Positions 12,677 to 13,226 of a stretch of 13,226 nucleotides of DNA are shown here, piece by piece; the stretch's first letter is position 1; each line of letters opens with the position of its first letter. This stretch comes from JBDTGE01 sp050742975 (lineage in GTDB: Bacteria; Actinomycetota; Actinomycetes; Mycobacteriales; Jatrophihabitantaceae). The stretch is from NCBI GenBank assembly GCA_050742975.1, contig JBOGDQ010000105.1, forward strand, positions 1 to 13,226. Direction: 5' to 3'. The position numbers were made by a program, and so were the translations under genes. The notes under the pieces were generated by a model that saw nothing but the letters and a program-made list of their open reading frames with translations, was not told the DNA's origin and did no database searches.

Positions 12677-12693
12677 CTGGACCACCTCCTTTC
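12677..12693 (-). promoter_or_regulatory. Extended Shine-Dalgarno matching the whole 16S 3' tail
   Basis: On the minus strand GAAAGGAGGTGGTCCAG differs from the exact complement of the bacterial 16S 3' end (CUGGAUCACCUCCUUUC) at one base, and that base still makes a G-U pair. Usual Shine-Dalgarno sequences pair over 4-7 bases. The nearest start codon is the TTG at 12674. Confidence 0.75.
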
Positions 12694-12705
12694 CCGTGTA
12701 GCGCA

Positions 12706-12734
12706 AAGGTACGACACCGCACGCCGATGCACAA
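12706..12734 (-). promoter_or_regulatory. Sigma70-like promoter of the candidate RNA
   Basis: On the minus strand TTGTGC (12729-12734) and TACCTT (12706-12711) are separated by 17 bp. This is one of the better-spaced -35/-10 pairs in the window. It starts just after the stop of the PLP enzyme gene (12746) and predicts initiation near 12699, 6 nt ahead of the extended ribosome-pairing sequence. This is inference from sequence. Confidence 0.5.
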
Positions 12735-12745
12735 CGGGTTTTCGG

Positions 12746-13226
12746 CTAGAACCCGCACCAGCCGCGGACCGTCGCGGTGCGCTCCAGGTCGCGCGGACGC
12801 GCCGCGCCGTCCAGGACGACCACGTCGACGGGACCGCGTGTCGCGCTGATCAGCCACAGCGACTCGGCGGCGCGCAGGTCCGCCACGCGCGCGGTGGTTA
12901 CCTCGGTGCGCCAGCCGGACGCGGCGGCGTTGTCGAACAGCAGGCCGGCGGTGGTGCCGGCGAGGATGCCGCTGTCGCCGATCGGCGTGGTGCACAGGGT
13001 CATGCCGTTGCGCCAGACCACGGTTGCGGTCGGCGCTTCGAGCACCAGCCCGTCCGTGCTGTAAAAGATCACCTCGGCGGCGCCGCGGCGGCCGGCCTCG
13101 CGCTGGGCGGCCATGTTGATCGCGTAAGAGAGCGTCTTGACCCCGCCCAGCAGCCACGGCGCGTCGGCGTAAGCGACGCTGGTGCTGCCCCGGCACAGCG
13201 TGACCGCGGCGATGCCGTCCCGGCGC
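12746..13226 (-). CDS. Class IV PLP enzyme, aminodeoxychorismate lyase-like (5' end outside window)
   Basis: Only the last 160 or so codons are present; the gene runs off the right edge. The visible part has the fold-type IV core: VTLCRG, then GGVKTLSYAINMAAQREA, whose lysine should bind pyridoxal phosphate. Next come AAEVIFYSTDGLVLEAPTATV, with the conserved glutamate that contacts the cofactor ring, and the phosphate-loop region GDSGILAGTT. Class IV members include aminodeoxychorismate lyase (p-aminobenzoate synthesis for folate), branched-chain aminotransferase and D-amino acid aminotransferase. The M. tuberculosis gene at the equivalent locus (Rv0812) is annotated as lyase-like, which fits best. 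Substrate cannot be fixed from this fragment. The frame is intact through to the TAG. Confidence 0.85.
   Translation of the reverse strand, partial: RRDGIAAVTLCRGSTSVAYADAPWLLGGVKTLSYAINMAAQREAGRRGAAEVIFYSTDGLVLEAPTATVVWRNGMTLCTTPIGDSGILAGTTAGLLFDNAAASGWRTEVTTARVADLRAAESLWLISATRGPVDVVVLDGAARPRDLERTATVRGWCGF

Larger units (their letters stand above)
12445..12699 (-). ncRNA. Candidate structured RNA with a tiny ORF (novel)
   Basis: This 341-bp stretch between convergent genes (12405-12745) has no conventional gene. Read on the minus strand it shows, in order, a sigma70-like promoter, a very long ribosome-binding sequence and a 12-codon ORF. Nested inverted repeats follow: a closing stem CCGCTGCC/GGCAGCGG (12628-12635, 12535-12542), an inner stem CAACG/CGTTG (12620-12624, 12550-12554), an arm CCAG/CTGG (12614-12617, 12602-12605) and an arm GCATGCG/CGCATGC (12589-12595, 12568-12574). 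Together these form a three-way junction. A strong 11-bp stem at the end could terminate transcription. No downstream gene lies on that strand, so it would be a stand-alone RNA. Strand and limits are inferred; GC-rich DNA gives some stems by chance. Confidence 0.4.

Noticed and set aside
12650..12700. Plus-strand resemblance to the 3' end of 16S rRNA (CTGGACCACCTCCTTTC)
   Set aside because: The match does not extend to the conserved bases upstream, and no rRNA follows. It is better read as a ribosome-pairing sequence on the minus strand.
12630..12700. T-box riboswitch suggested by a GAGGTGGCTGCC stretch
   Set aside because: The T-box core is not matched, no aminoacyl-tRNA synthetase or amino-acid gene lies downstream on that strand, and no specifier stem is recognisable.
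12380..12706. 108-codon minus-strand ORF in the gap between the oxygenase and the PLP enzyme
   Set aside because: It overlaps the 3' end of the oxygenase, has no recognisable domain and a composition typical of random GC-rich translation. Its apparent 5' part coincides with the extended ribosome site.
12636..13196. 186-codon minus-strand ORF overlapping the PLP enzyme
   Set aside because: Most of it is an out-of-frame reading of the class IV enzyme. Only its last 12 codons are considered, as a separate tiny ORF.

Overview
This window comes from a high-GC actinobacterium. The evidence is a mycothiol synthase gene, a GlnR-type orphan regulator, an LmeA-like (DUF2993) envelope protein, a DUF1416 partner of a rhodanese sulfurtransferase, and several starts that look leaderless (a TANNNT -10 hexamer 6-7 nt before the start codon and no Shine-Dalgarno). 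The gene order resembles, from memory, the Mycobacterium tuberculosis Rv0812-Rv0821 neighbourhood (class IV aminotransferase, nitrobindin, SseC, CysA2, LmeA, GlnR, MshD, PstB, PhoU). The organism does not look like a mycobacterium: a complete pst operon is inserted here, and the thioredoxin gene found at that place in M. tuberculosis is missing. I cannot name the genus.

Layout. (1) Positions 37-4860, minus strand: a phosphate-starvation operon in the order PHO box, pstS, pstC, pstA, pstB, phoU. The promoter and two 11-bp PHO-box repeats lie between pstS and mshD. (2) 4865-6474, minus strand: glnR and mshD, joined by an ATGA stop/start overlap that has been copied by a 15-bp tandem duplication. 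(3) 6577-8226, plus strand: a polytopic membrane protein and an LmeA/DUF2993 protein. (4) 8273-9714, plus strand: a sulfur operon made of a 31-codon cysteine-bearing leaderless leader ORF, a structured leader, a thiosulfate sulfurtransferase and a DUF1416 protein, ending in a hairpin terminator. (5) 9725-10738: a DsrE-like protein (minus), diverging over only 18 bp from a 32-residue single-pass membrane micro-ORF, followed by a nitrobindin-like protein (plus). (6) 10743-12404: a TetR-family regulator divergent from an AurF-type diiron oxygenase. (7) 12405-12745: a gap without a conventional gene. On the minus strand it holds a sigma70-like promoter, an exceptionally long match to the 16S anti-Shine-Dalgarno tail, a 12-codon ORF and several nested inverted repeats, together a candidate small RNA. 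(8) 12746 to the right edge, minus strand: the 3' part of a class IV PLP enzyme (aminodeoxychorismate lyase-like).

Taken together the genes cover nutrient sensing and redox/sulfur housekeeping. PstSCAB with PhoU imports phosphate and reports its level. GlnR senses nitrogen. MshD completes mycothiol, which consumes cysteine. The sulfurtransferase operon appears to be controlled by cysteine supply through its leader peptide. The two places most worth following up are the cysteine-responsive leader at 8285-8529 and the candidate dual-function RNA at about 12445-12711.
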